From assembly GCA_014695325.1 (NCBI GenBank), contig JACJNZ010000052.1, forward strand, positions 62,001 through 126,000: a stretch of DNA of 64,000 nt, written 5' to 3'. Shown piece after piece: positions 8,902 through 17,901 of this stretch. The notes beneath the pieces were generated by a model. That model was not told the DNA's origin. It saw only the letters and a program-made list of their open reading frames with translations, and made no database searches. Position 1 is the stretch's first letter. Each line of letters begins with the position of its first letter. This DNA comes from Cyanobacteria bacterium FACHB-502 (lineage in GTDB: Bacteria; Cyanobacteriota; Cyanobacteriia; Elainellales; Elainellaceae). The position numbers were made by a program, and so were the translations under genes.

Positions 8902-9891
8902 ATGCAACAGACCACCTGGACAGAAACTCATAGACACCACCAAAACCTCTGGCAGGTGATGCAGAGTTACTGGCAACTGACCAAACCTCGGATTATTGTT
9001 CTCCTGTTAATCACCACCGCAGGCAGTATGTGGATCGCGGCAGAAGGCAAAGTTGATCCCTTCCTGCTGTTGGTGACTCTGCTAGGCGGCACACTGGCAG
9101 CCGCTTCCGCCAATACGATCAACTGTTTATACGATCGCGATATCGACTACGAAATGGAACGGACGCGCCATCGTCCCCTGCCATCGGGTCGAATTCAGCC
9201 GCTCCACGCGCTGCTGTTTGCGATCGGTTTAGCCGTCACTTCCTTTACGCTGCTGACGGTGTTTGCCAATCTGCTGAGTGCCTGCCTAGCGATGTCCGGG
9301 ATTGTCACCTACGTCCTGGTCTACACCCACTGGTTAAAGCGACATAGCACCCAGAATATTGTGATTGGCGGGGCGGCAGGTGCGATTCCGCCTCTGGTGG
9401 GCTGGGCAGCCGTTACAGGTGATTTGAGCTGGGCAGCCTGGGTCTTTTTTGCGATCGTCTTTTTCTGGACTCCGCCCCACTTCTGGGCACTGGCAATGAT
9501 GATCGAGAAAGACTATGCCAAAGTCGGCGTTCCGATGTTGCCCGTCGTCGCCGGACGCGAAGCAACCGCAAAACAAATCTGGCTCTACACGCTGCTGATG
9601 TTGCCGGTCACGCTGCTGCTAGTCTACCCCCTGCACGTCATGGGAACCTTCTACGCGATCGTCGCCCTCGCCCTCGGCGGACTCTTTCTTGCTAAAGCCT
9701 GGGAAGTACTCAAAGACCCGATGGATCAGCAAGCCGCCCGATCGCTGTTCAAATACTCCATTCTTTATCTGATGCTGCTCTCCGCAGGCATGGCGATCGA
9801 TAGTCTGCCTATTACCCAGGAAATCACCAGCACGATCGCCGAAAACCTGAACACGGTAATTAGCAGCCTGCCCATTCACCTGAGCCTGTAA
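8902..9891 (+). CDS. ctaB: Haem O synthase (protohaem IX farnesyltransferase)
   Basis: CtaB attaches farnesyl to protohaem to make haem O, the substrate of CtaA. 329 residues with a UbiA-type prenyltransferase fold. The first Asp-rich site [20 protein letters not shown], with NxxxDxxxD and the conserved RTRxRPLPSG tail, is intact, and the second region [11 protein letters not shown]...[10 protein letters not shown] matches haem O synthases. About eight or nine membrane helices. Translation could in theory begin as early as 8743, inside ctaA, but homology begins only at MQQTTW and LTKPRI, so ATG 8902 is used. Probably co-transcribed with ctaA. Confidence 0.95.
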   Translation: MQQTTWTETHRHHQNLWQVMQSYWQLTKPRIIVLLLITTAGSMWIAAEGKVDPFLLLVTLLGGTLAAASANTINCLYDRDIDYEMERTRHRPLPSGRIQPLHALLFAIGLAVTSFTLLTVFANLLSACLAMSGIVTYVLVYTHWLKRHSTQNIVIGGAAGAIPPLVGWAAVTGDLSWAAWVFFAIVFFWTPPHFWALAMMIEKDYAKVGVPMLPVVAGREATAKQIWLYTLLMLPVTLLLVYPLHVMGTFYAIVALALGGLFLAKAWEVLKDPMDQQAARSLFKYSILYLMLLSAGMAIDSLPITQEITSTIAENLNTVISSLPIHLSL

Positions 9892-10004
9892 TACTCATTC
9901 GCCATTTGTAAAGTCGCAATTTGGAATTGCAGAGCGCAGAAGTACCTGCAAGCTTGAACAATCGGCTGAAATAACAGGTTTGCTTGACATGATCGAACAA
10001 ACAG

Positions 10005-10026
10005 AGGTGGGACACCCCACCTTTTT
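10005..10026 (+). terminator. Terminator after ctaB
   Basis: A perfect 7-bp stem AGGTGGG / CCCACCT (10005-10011 with 10016-10022) closes an ACAC loop and runs into TTTTT. It is about 115 bases past the ctaB stop. Confidence 0.8.
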
Positions 10027-10181
10027 CTTGTCTTTTTTCTGGTTTTTTGTTTCTTTGTTGTGCTGTCCTTGTCCAATCCCCAAATCACGGGATCAGCCGA
10101 TCGCCTCTCGCAAACAGTAAACTATATCAGCTTCCTTATCCCCCTCTCCTCCTCTCCACCGCCCTTATTCGCCCCCTCCCC

Positions 10182-11111
10182 ATGCACGGCTTCCTCAACC
10201 TCAACAAACCTGCCGGACTCACTTCTCACGACTGCGTTGCTCGTCTACGGAAACTGCTGCGAACCAAAAAGGTTGGTCATGGGGGCACGCTCGATCCCGC
10301 AGCGACAGGCGTATTGCCGATCGCCGTAGGAAAAGCGACTCGCCTGCTGCAATATCTCAGCCACCAAAAATCCTATCGAGCTACAGTTCGGTTTGGGCTG
10401 CGAACCACAACCGATGATCTGGAAGGGGAAGTTCTATCCCAGTTTGATGCCTCTGGACTCACGCAGGATCAGGTAAAGGCAGCTCTGCCCAAATTTCAGG
10501 GCACGATCGCCCAAATTCCGCCCAGCTATAGCGCGATTCAGGTTGGGGGTAAACGGCTTTATGAGCTGGCGCGATCGGGCGAGACCGTTGAGGCTCCAGT
10601 GCGAACAGTGCAAATCGATCGGCTCGAAATTCTTGATTGGCGACCGGGCGAGTATCCCGAATTAGATCTGGCGATCGACTGCGGCACGGGAACGTATATT
10701 CGATCGATTGCGCGAGATTTAGGTGATGTTTTGGGAACCGGGGGAACGCTGGCAAAATTGCTAAGAACGCGCAGCAGCGATTTTTTTTTGCAGGACAGCC
10801 TTTCGCTAGAAGCGGTTGCGGCTCAAATGGAAGCAAATGCCTTATCTCTCATGCCGCCATCGATCGCTCTGGGTCAAATGCCGATCGCGGTTCTTAATTC
10901 TGACCAAACGTTAGCCTGGTCGCAGGGAAAGCGGCTGTCTCTGGAGCAAATCCAGATTGAGCAAGAATCTTCTTATTTTCAAGTACAGAATCAGTCAGGA
11001 CAATTTTTGGGCATCGGTCAGGTGCTGACTGAAGCCAATGCCCAGCCAAACGCTGTACAGGATCATCGCCTTTTGCAGCCAAAGCTCGTTTGGGATATAT
11101 CTACGCGATAA
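10182..11111 (+). CDS. truB: tRNA pseudouridine(55) synthase
   Basis: TruB makes pseudouridine 55 in the T-loop of tRNAs. 309 residues. The N-terminal MHGFLNLNKPAGLTSHDCVA and the catalytic motif GGTLDPAATGVLP (nucleophile Asp38) are unmistakable; RSYRATVRFG-like KSYRATVRFGLRT, YELAR and GTYIRSIARDLG follow in family order, and a PUA-like C-terminal part extends to the end. The true start is ATG 10182; the open frame extends further upstream through a C/T-rich leader that is not part of the protein. No ribosome-binding purine run precedes the ATG. Confidence 0.95.
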   Translation: MHGFLNLNKPAGLTSHDCVARLRKLLRTKKVGHGGTLDPAATGVLPIAVGKATRLLQYLSHQKSYRATVRFGLRTTTDDLEGEVLSQFDASGLTQDQVKAALPKFQGTIAQIPPSYSAIQVGGKRLYELARSGETVEAPVRTVQIDRLEILDWRPGEYPELDLAIDCGTGTYIRSIARDLGDVLGTGGTLAKLLRTRSSDFFLQDSLSLEAVAAQMEANALSLMPPSIALGQMPIAVLNSDQTLAWSQGKRLSLEQIQIEQESSYFQVQNQSGQFLGIGQVLTEANAQPNAVQDHRLLQPKLVWDISTR

Positions 11112-11123
11112 TCATGACTTTAA

Positions 11124-12467
11124 TCATTCAATCGATCGCTTTCGTTCTGCTAGAGCAATCCCAATCCCTTTACGCAGGTTTGCAGAAATTGCTGTATCCT
11201 GCGAGAATCTGACCAGCTCAAAATTTACTGCATCCTGGTCAAAAGCTTTGAGCGCAGCAATCACATGGAGTTGTACGCCTGCATCTGAATCTTCTAGCAG
11301 TCGGATCAGCGCAGTGATCACCTCACTAGATTGCTTTTGATTCGAGTGTTGATTCGCTGAAATGTTACTTTCTGAAATTGCTGCAAGCTGTCCCAGGCTG
11401 TGGCCGATCGTCTGTTTGCCTTTGCTGGTCTGGCTGATAGGGTGCTGAGTATGCAACAAATCGAGCAGGTTTTGTACAGCAGTTGGGCAAAGTTCTACTT
11501 GCTTGAGCCGTCCTAACACGGTAACGATTTCAATCTGGCTTTCATCGTTCAGAATTGCGGAATTGAAGAGTGCCTGCTGTAGACAAGCCATTGCCTCTGG
11601 TGTCCCAATCCAGCCGATCGCTCGAATGATTGCCTGCTGTAACGAAGCAGGAGTGTTACTGGATTGCAGAACTTTACCGAGCTCCGAGACTGCGTCGGCT
11701 GTACCAATTCGTCCTAGCGTCAAAGCCGTTTGACAGCAGACTTCCAGATCTAAATCCCACAGCAGCGGCTTCAGGGCATGAATGACTGCATCCATTAATG
11801 CATTGTTTTCCCCAGTCAGAACCTGCGCCTGAAATCCCAACGCGCCAACGGCTGATCGTCTGACAGAACTATCGAAATCCTGTAGCGCAGCAAACAGAGC
11901 GTCTTGAATTGCGGAACTCGAAAAACGGCTTAGGGCATCGATCGCCGCCGATCTCACCGCAGGCAGCGAGTCTAATGTAAGCGGCAACAAAATGGGTACA
12001 ACTTCAGGATGTTCAATCTGTGCCAGTGCCCGGATTGCCAGAAGCTTCATTTCAGGCTGATGCAGCAAATCGGTCAGCGAAGGAATCGCGGCTGCACCAC
12101 AGTTTGCCAGCGCGGTTGCTGCCATGCCTGCCACATCTACACTGCAGGAAGTCTGGAGCAAATGCGTCAAGCCTTGCACGGCAAGCGGATGGCCAAACGT
12201 GCCCAAAATTCGGGCGATGTACCAACTCACTTCTTCCTCAGAATCTTCTTGCAGCAGGTTAAGTAGTGGATTAATTACTTCTTCGGGGGAACCGCTTTGC
12301 GTCGCCTCAATGCCGCAGGCAGAGATTGTCTTTGCAGCTTCCCAGCGGGTGTAGAAGTCACCTGTCTCTAGCGCGATCAGGGCACAATGCAGAACAGAGC
12401 TAACGGAATTGCTGCAATTATCGGATTCAGAAAAAGGTTCGTTAATGAATTCGGAAAGATAAGGCAT
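11124..12467 (-). CDS. HEAT-repeat protein
   Basis: 447 residues consisting of about ten HEAT or HEAT-like helical pairs from residue 30 to the end, with typical spacing in AVQGLTHLLQ, AIPSLTDLLHQPEMKLLAIRAL, VVPILLPLTLDSLPAVRSAA, and DALFAALQDFDSSVRRSAVG. Such solenoids bind proteins; in cyanobacteria related proteins include phycobilin lyases and phycobilisome-degradation factors, but nothing here identifies a partner. A less repetitive insert (about 345-375) is rich in Gln/Ser. Convergent with truB (12-base gap). Cytoplasmic. Function unknown. Confidence 0.8.
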   Translation of the reverse strand: MPYLSEFINEPFSESDNCSNSVSSVLHCALIALETGDFYTRWEAAKTISACGIEATQSGSPEEVINPLLNLLQEDSEEEVSWYIARILGTFGHPLAVQGLTHLLQTSCSVDVAGMAATALANCGAAAIPSLTDLLHQPEMKLLAIRALAQIEHPEVVPILLPLTLDSLPAVRSAAIDALSRFSSSAIQDALFAALQDFDSSVRRSAVGALGFQAQVLTGENNALMDAVIHALKPLLWDLDLEVCCQTALTLGRIGTADAVSELGKVLQSSNTPASLQQAIIRAIGWIGTPEAMACLQQALFNSAILNDESQIEIVTVLGRLKQVELCPTAVQNLLDLLHTQHPISQTSKGKQTIGHSLGQLAAISESNISANQHSNQKQSSEVITALIRLLEDSDAGVQLHVIAALKAFDQDAVNFELVRFSQDTAISANLRKGIGIALAERKRSIE

Positions 12468-13530
12468 AGCGGAAACAGTAAAAGTGCAGGTCGGCGATCG
12501 GGTGGACTTCTAAGGCAGGGCAAAGCAGGGCAGGGCAAAGCAGATCGGAGCAAAACAAGTCAGAGCAAAGCTTTGGATCTCCAGGGGCAGAAGGCTAAAG
12601 AGCAATTTAGTTCACGCTGGAGGCTGTCGAAACAGTTTAGCGGCTGCGGCAAAGCAGTTTCTCTTTGGGGTGCAGTCTCTTGAGGGTTGAGTGGAAAAAG
12701 GGGCTTTCAGAAAGCGGTATATCCTGTATTTCAGCATCAAAGGCTTTGGAATGCGATCGCCTTCAGCCACAAAACGGGCACGAATTGTAAAAAACGCATA
12801 TCTCTGATGCAGTTGCTTCATGGCTCGCAACCGAATGTAGCTATCAATACGAAATAAAGCTTTGAATTTTTCTAGTTTGATTACATCAGCTCAAGGGTTT
12901 CTATCTTAGATTTGCTTATTTAAAGCTAGGCGAAATCCTGAGATTAGGGAAGGAGAGCGATTAGAACGAATTGAGATTATTTCATCATTGCTCGTTTGTT
13001 TTTATAACCAGGTGTTAAGGTCGGCTTGAAATTAATTTCCTTAGCAATTTATTTTGTAAGCCTTGCAATGTCTCAAAAAAGCTTGCCAAACCTTTTCCGA
13101 GAGCCAGCTCTGCGATTTTAAGACCTGTCTAAAAAAAGCTAGGTGTCATGAAACAGTGACAGTAATTTAGCAAGATTCAGTTAGATTGTAAGAATCGTGG
13201 AATTACCCAGGCAAGTTACGATATCGAGTCGCTCTTGAACGTTTGTAGAAGGTTATTAAACTTTCAAATTTTTAACTCTGGTTACTTCTCGGCGAATAGT
13301 TTTTGATTGCTTTTAGTGTTCATAAGCTCTGTTTATAAGGACCAAAATTGTGAGCTGAAGCACTTGTAAAGCAATACTTCAAAAAATAGTTACGTGGAAT
13401 ACAGAAATAGAAATATGGCTGATTTTCCACCCACATAAAAGTTTGTTCGATCGCCCGCAAGCTCCATCCTGAATACTTTTGAGCCTTCGGCGTCTTCTGC
13501 TTAAACCTGAATAATGCTCATAATTCGACC
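12468..13530. other. Intergenic region upstream of the nitrate cluster
   Basis: About 1 kb without a convincing gene. It opens with purine-rich imperfect repeats of a roughly 15-base GCAGGGCAAA unit (12514-12571) in the leader of the HEAT-repeat gene, then becomes A/T-rich. No tRNA, riboswitch or conserved small ORF recognised. Confidence 0.5.
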
Positions 13531-13532
13531 TT

Positions 13533-13569
13533 ATGCAAAAAACGCATCACTAGGATGCAAATTGCTCAT
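13533..13569 (+). promoter_or_regulatory. Two LysR-type motifs (possible NtcB sites) upstream of nirA
   Basis: ATGC-N7-GCAT (13533-13547) and ATG-N9-CAT (13555-13569) each contain a T-N11-A LysR-regulator motif with dyad symmetry. Their centres are 22 bases apart, two helical turns, at about -93 and -71 from the predicted start point. NtcB, a LysR-type activator, is known to enhance nirA operon transcription in cyanobacteria; assignment of these motifs to NtcB is inferred. Confidence 0.5.
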
Positions 13570-13584
13570 TGTCGGAAACAATTG

Positions 13585-13626
13585 GTAACAAAATGCACCA
13601 AATGATAGATGCATTCCCCCTACGCT
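13585..13626 (+). promoter_or_regulatory. NtcA-dependent promoter of nirA
   Basis: GTA-ACAAAATG-CAC (13585-13598) matches the NtcA consensus GTA-N8-TAC except for one base. Twenty-two bases later stands TACGCT (13621-13626), a TA-N3-T -10 box. NtcA-activated promoters have exactly this layout with the site centred at -41.5, which places the start point near 13633 and leaves a leader of about 40 bases. No -35 box is needed or seen. Confidence 0.75.
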
Positions 13627-13671
13627 ATGCCAATAGCAGGTTTCACCCCGCCATCCTGAGAGGATAAACCC

Positions 13672-15216
13672 GTGACCAGCGTGATTAGCCCTCAAGCCAC
13701 GAGCTTGAACAAGTTTGAAAAAATCAAAGCCGAAAAGGACGGACTGGCAGTTAAGCAAGACCTGTCTCACTTTGCCCAAATTGGCTGGGAGGCCATTGAC
13801 GAAGCCGATCGCGACTATCGCCTCAAGTGGCTGGGTGTGTTCTTTCGTCCGGTAACGCCCGGTGAATTTATGATGCGGCTGCGGATGCCTTCGGGTATTC
13901 TCACCAGCGCACAAATGAACGTGCTGGCAGACATTGTGCAGCGATACGGCGACAGCGGCAACGCAGATATCACCACCCGCCAAAACCTTCAGCTTCGCGG
14001 CATTCGGATCGAAGATATTCCCGATATCTTTAACCGCATGGATGCCGTGGGCTTGACCAGTGTGCAGTCTGGAATGGACAACGTCCGCAATATCACCGCT
14101 TCCCCGGTTGCCGGACTCGATGCCAGCGAACTGATCGACGTGCGCGATCTGGTACAGCAGGTGCAGGACATGATTACGGGCAACGGCAAAGGTAATCCTG
14201 AATTTACGAATTTGCCGCGCAAGTTCAACATTGCGATCGAAGGTGGACGCGATAACTCAGTCCATGCTGAAATCAACGATATTGCCTTTGTGCCTGCCTA
14301 CGCACCGTCGGGCGACCTGGGTTTTAATGTGGTGGTGGGCGGCTTCTTCTCGGCGAAACGCTGTGAGGCTGCTATCCCGATGAATGTCTGGGTTTCTCCC
14401 GCTGAAGTCGTTTCGCTCTGCCGCGCCATCCTGGAAGTCTACCGGGATAACGGACTGCGGGCAAACCGTCAAAAGTCGCGCCTGATGTGGCTAATCGACG
14501 AATGGGGACTCGATCGCTTCCGGGCTGAAGTTGAACAGCAGTTGGGACGATCGCTTGCGCCTGCTGCCCCCAAAGACGAAATCGACTGGGAAAAGCGCGA
14601 CCACATCGGCGTGTATCCGCAAAAGCAGCCCGGACTAAACTACGTGGGACTGCACGTTCCGGTTGGACGGCTCTTTGCTGCGGATATGTATGACCTAGCG
14701 CGATTGGCTGAAGTCTACGGCAATGGCGAAATCCGGCTCACAGTCGAGCAAAACCTGATCATTCCCCATGTGCCCGACTCTCGGCTTGATGCCCTGTTGC
14801 AAGAACCCCTGCTGCAAAAGTTTTCCATCCATCCCGCTCCGCTGAGCCGATCGCTTGTGTCTTGTACGGGCTCACAGTTCTGCAACTTTGCCCTGATCGA
14901 AACCAAAAATCGAGCCACGGCAATGATTCGCGAACTGGAATCTGAACTGGACCTTGCGCGATCGGTTCGCATTCACTGGACAGGCTGCCCCAACTCCTGT
15001 GGTCAGCCGCAGGTGGCGGAAATTGGATTGATGGGCACAAAGACTCGCAAGGACGGCAAAACCGTTGAAGGGGTCGATTTATACCTGGGCGGCAAGGTTG
15101 GCAAGGATGCTCATCTGGGCACTTGTGTTCGGAAAGGCATTCCCTGCGACGACCTTAAGCCTGTATTGCGCGAGTTGCTGATTCAGCAGTTTGGCGCAAC
15201 GCCGAAAACGCTTTGA
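13672..15216 (+). CDS. nirA: Ferredoxin-nitrite reductase
   Basis: NirA reduces nitrite to ammonium with six electrons from ferredoxin. 514 residues, the standard length of the cyanobacterial enzyme. The 4Fe-4S/sirohaem ligands are Cys398 and Cys404 (CTGSQFC) and Cys439 and Cys443 (GCPNSC). The N-terminal half has the nitrite/sulphite reductase ferredoxin-like domain (MMRLRMPSGILTSAQ) and the sirohaem pocket with TTRQNLQLRGI. Start is GTG at 13672, preceded by GAGAGGAT about eight bases away. First gene of the nitrate cluster. The encoded order nirA-nrtABCD-narB is the classical cyanobacterial one, induced by nitrate and repressed by ammonium. Confidence 0.97.
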   Translation: MTSVISPQATSLNKFEKIKAEKDGLAVKQDLSHFAQIGWEAIDEADRDYRLKWLGVFFRPVTPGEFMMRLRMPSGILTSAQMNVLADIVQRYGDSGNADITTRQNLQLRGIRIEDIPDIFNRMDAVGLTSVQSGMDNVRNITASPVAGLDASELIDVRDLVQQVQDMITGNGKGNPEFTNLPRKFNIAIEGGRDNSVHAEINDIAFVPAYAPSGDLGFNVVVGGFFSAKRCEAAIPMNVWVSPAEVVSLCRAILEVYRDNGLRANRQKSRLMWLIDEWGLDRFRAEVEQQLGRSLAPAAPKDEIDWEKRDHIGVYPQKQPGLNYVGLHVPVGRLFAADMYDLARLAEVYGNGEIRLTVEQNLIIPHVPDSRLDALLQEPLLQKFSIHPAPLSRSLVSCTGSQFCNFALIETKNRATAMIRELESELDLARSVRIHWTGCPNSCGQPQVAEIGLMGTKTRKDGKTVEGVDLYLGGKVGKDAHLGTCVRKGIPCDDLKPVLRELLIQQFGATPKTL

Positions 15217-15438
15217 TCATTGCTATGACGATCGCCGACAGCATCACAGATTAATTCACGGCTTAATTCGCGCTTAGTCATTGATTGCTGCTTCGATTCG
15301 GTTCACGGATTGTTCTAGGTCAAGGGTCATGATGCGATTGTCTGGTGTTGCAGGATAGTCTGCTCCTGCGATCGGATCAGTTCGCTTGCTTTAACTCCTT
15401 GAATTTCACTCAACTTTCATTCATAGGGTATTGAATCC

Positions 15439-16758
15439 ATGTCCAAGATTTCGAGACGCAACTTCCTGGTAACAGCAGGTGCAACGACGGCAGCAACGCT
15501 ACTAATGCACGGCTGTAGTTCCTCAGCGTCAAAGACGGATACTCAGGCGACCACCAGTGCGGCTGCTCCGATTTCGGCAGCGGATGCGCCAGAAGTAACC
15601 TCGGCTAAACTCGGCTTTATTGCCCTTACCGATGCGGCCCCCCTGATCATCGCGAAGGAAAAAGGCTTGTTTGCCAAGTACGGAATGCCCGATGTCGAAG
15701 TGACCAAGCAGGCATCCTGGGCTGTCACCCGCGACAACCTGGAACTGGGTTCTCAAGGGGGCGGAATTGACGGCGCACACATCCTCACGCCGATGCCCTA
15801 CCTGATGACCACCGGCAGAATCACCAAAGGCAATAAGCCTGTGCCAATGTACATCCTGGCGCGGCTGAACGCCAACGGACAGGGCATCACGCTGGCAAAT
15901 GACTACAAAGGGCTGAATGTCACTGCTGATAGCTCTCCCCTGAAGGATGCTTTTGCAAAAGCCAAGGCAGGCGGTAAGGAAATTAAGTGTGCAGTCACCT
16001 TCCCCGGCGGAACCCACGATCTTTGGATGCGTTACTGGCTGGCTGCAGGCGGCATTGACCCGACGAAGGATGTCTCGGTGATTGTGGTGCCGCCGCCTCA
16101 GATGGTTGCCAATCTTAAAGTCGGCAACATGGATGCCTTTTGTGTGGGCGAACCCTGGAACGCGCAGAGTGTGAACCAGAAAATCGGCGTGTCTGCTTTT
16201 ACAACAGGCGAGATGTGGAAAGACCACCCCGAAAAAGCGCTGTCTCTGCGGGCTGACTGGGTGGATCAGAACCCGAAGGCGACCAAGGCTCTGCTGATGG
16301 CAGTTCAAGAGGCACAAATGTGGTGCGAGAAGGCTGAGAACAAAGCGGAAATGGTGGACATCGTTTCGGGTCGCCAATGGCTGAAAGTGCCCAAAGATGA
16401 CATCCTCGGACGCCTCCAGGGCAACTTTGATTTCGGCGATGGTCGCAAGCTCGAGAACAGCGATCTGCTGATGAAATTCTGGGAGAATGGCGCGTCCTAT
16501 CCCTACAAGAGCCACGACCTCTGGTTTGTCACTGAAGATATGCGCTGGGGCTACCTGCCGGGTGATACTGACGCGAAGAAGCTGGTGGATCAAGTAAACC
16601 GGGAAGATCTCTGGCGTGAAGCTGCTAAGGCGATCGGTCAAGATGCTGCCATTCCCAAGAGCCCCTCACGCGGCGTTGAAACCTTCTTCGATGGCGTCAA
16701 GTTCGACCCCGAAAATCCAGAGACCTACCTCAACGGCCTGGCAATCAAGAAAGCATAG
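15439..16758 (+). CDS. nrtA: Nitrate/nitrite-binding lipoprotein NrtA
   Basis: Periplasmic-side solute-binding component of the nitrate/nitrite ABC transporter. 439 residues. The N terminus carries a twin-arginine signal (SRRNFLV) and a lipobox-like LMHGC, so export in folded form and lipid anchoring at Cys26 are likely. The mature part has the family's opening AKLGFIALTDAAPLIIAKEKGLF and later FPGGTHDLWMRYWLAAGGIDP and FCVGEPWN. The 222-base gap after nirA holds no gene. Homologous to the C-terminal half of NrtC encoded next door. Confidence 0.96.
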   Translation: MSKISRRNFLVTAGATTAATLLMHGCSSSASKTDTQATTSAAAPISAADAPEVTSAKLGFIALTDAAPLIIAKEKGLFAKYGMPDVEVTKQASWAVTRDNLELGSQGGGIDGAHILTPMPYLMTTGRITKGNKPVPMYILARLNANGQGITLANDYKGLNVTADSSPLKDAFAKAKAGGKEIKCAVTFPGGTHDLWMRYWLAAGGIDPTKDVSVIVVPPPQMVANLKVGNMDAFCVGEPWNAQSVNQKIGVSAFTTGEMWKDHPEKALSLRADWVDQNPKATKALLMAVQEAQMWCEKAENKAEMVDIVSGRQWLKVPKDDILGRLQGNFDFGDGRKLENSDLLMKFWENGASYPYKSHDLWFVTEDMRWGYLPGDTDAKKLVDQVNREDLWREAAKAIGQDAAIPKSPSRGVETFFDGVKFDPENPETYLNGLAIKKA

Positions 16759-17003
16759 TTTCAGATGTCTGACGCGGGAACGGTTCAGTTTTGAATCGCT
16801 GCGATCGTTCCCTTTCCCATTCTTTTTCCATGATCTCCTGAAACCTAGACCTGTCTTTCACGATTCTGTAAGGGCGTTTTGCAAAATGCTCCTACACGAT
16901 CTGCGGTTCCTCTTCAGGAAATCTAAAACAGGAAATCTAGAATTACTTTTCCCGATCGTTCACGACCCTATCCCCCTTATCGTTTCTTTTTCTACCACTC
17001 CTC

Positions 17004-17840
17004 ATGGCAGTTATTACCAATCGCTCCCGAAATTCGCTTGCAGCCCAGCTTCCCTCGCGAATCGCTCAATTTTTCAAGCGGGCAATTCCGACCGTGATTG
17101 CGATCGCTGTATTTCTAACCGTCTGGCAAGTTCTTTGTTCTGGAGCGGATGCAACGCTGCCTAGCCCGACCAAAGTGCTGCAAGAAACCTGGGACCCGCT
17201 GATTATCGATCCGTTCTTTCAGGGCGACGGCACAGACCAGGGCTTGTTCTGGCAGCTTGCGGCAAGTTTAAAGCGGGTGGCGGTAGGCTATACCCTGGCA
17301 GCAGCAGCGGGAATTGGTTTAGGAATTGTGATCGGCGTTAGCCTGTTCATGTTTCGCGCCCTTGACCCCATCTTTCAGGTGTTGCGAACGATTCCCCCCC
17401 TGGCATGGCTGCCGATTTCTCTGGCGGCGTTCCGCGATTCCCAACCTGCTGCCATTTTCGTGATTTTTATTACTGCGATCTGGCCCATCATCATCAATAC
17501 GGCAGTGGGGGTTCGCAATATTCCCCAGGACTATAACAACGTGGCAAAGGTGCTTCAGTTATCGCGCATCGAGTATTTCTTTAACGTCCTGCTGCCTGCG
17601 GCTCTCCCCTACATCTTTACTGGACTACGGATTGCGGTCGGTCTATCGTGGCTGGCGATTATTGCAGCAGAAATGCTCACAGGCGGCGTCGGCATCGGCT
17701 TCTTTATCTGGGATGCGTACAACAGCGGCAGCTTGAGCGAAGTAATCTTGGCAGTCTTTTACGTGGGTCTGGTGGGTCTATTACTCGATCGCCTGATTAG
17801 CTTTATCGGTCATCGCATCGTCCCCGACGAACAAAACTAA
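17004..17840 (+). CDS. nrtB: Nitrate ABC transporter permease NrtB
   Basis: Inner-membrane permease of the nitrate transporter, 278 residues, with six predicted membrane helices of the BPD_transp_1 fold. The EAA-type loop that contacts the ATPases is visible near residues 185-205 (VAKVLQLSRIEYFFNVLLPA). ATG 17004 follows a C/T-rich leader without a clear Shine-Dalgarno run. It lies 245 bases after nrtA and 61 before nrtC. Confidence 0.95.
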   Translation: MAVITNRSRNSLAAQLPSRIAQFFKRAIPTVIAIAVFLTVWQVLCSGADATLPSPTKVLQETWDPLIIDPFFQGDGTDQGLFWQLAASLKRVAVGYTLAAAAGIGLGIVIGVSLFMFRALDPIFQVLRTIPPLAWLPISLAAFRDSQPAAIFVIFITAIWPIIINTAVGVRNIPQDYNNVAKVLQLSRIEYFFNVLLPAALPYIFTGLRIAVGLSWLAIIAAEMLTGGVGIGFFIWDAYNSGSLSEVILAVFYVGLVGLLLDRLISFIGHRIVPDEQN

Positions 17841-17841
17841 C

Positions 17842-17900
17842 CCCTTATTTCTCGCTCCCCGTATCTCCCCACCCATCCACTCCTTCACTCCTCAACCTGC
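17842..17900 (+). repeat. Pyrimidine-rich tract before nrtC
   Basis: The whole nrtB-nrtC gap is C/T-rich with CCCATCCACTCCTTCACTCC-like units, ending at the nrtC ATG with no purine-rich ribosome site. One of the recurring leaders described in the findings. Confidence 0.6.
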
Positions 17901-17901
17901 C

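Noticed and set aside
12387-12683. 98-codon plus-strand frame over the start of the HEAT gene
   Set aside because: Composed mainly of translated purine-rich repeats (KAGQGKA-like); overlaps the real gene start on the other strand.
15529-16641. 370-codon minus-strand frame opposite nrtA
   Set aside because: nrtA on the plus strand has clear homology over its full length; the antisense protein has no domain.
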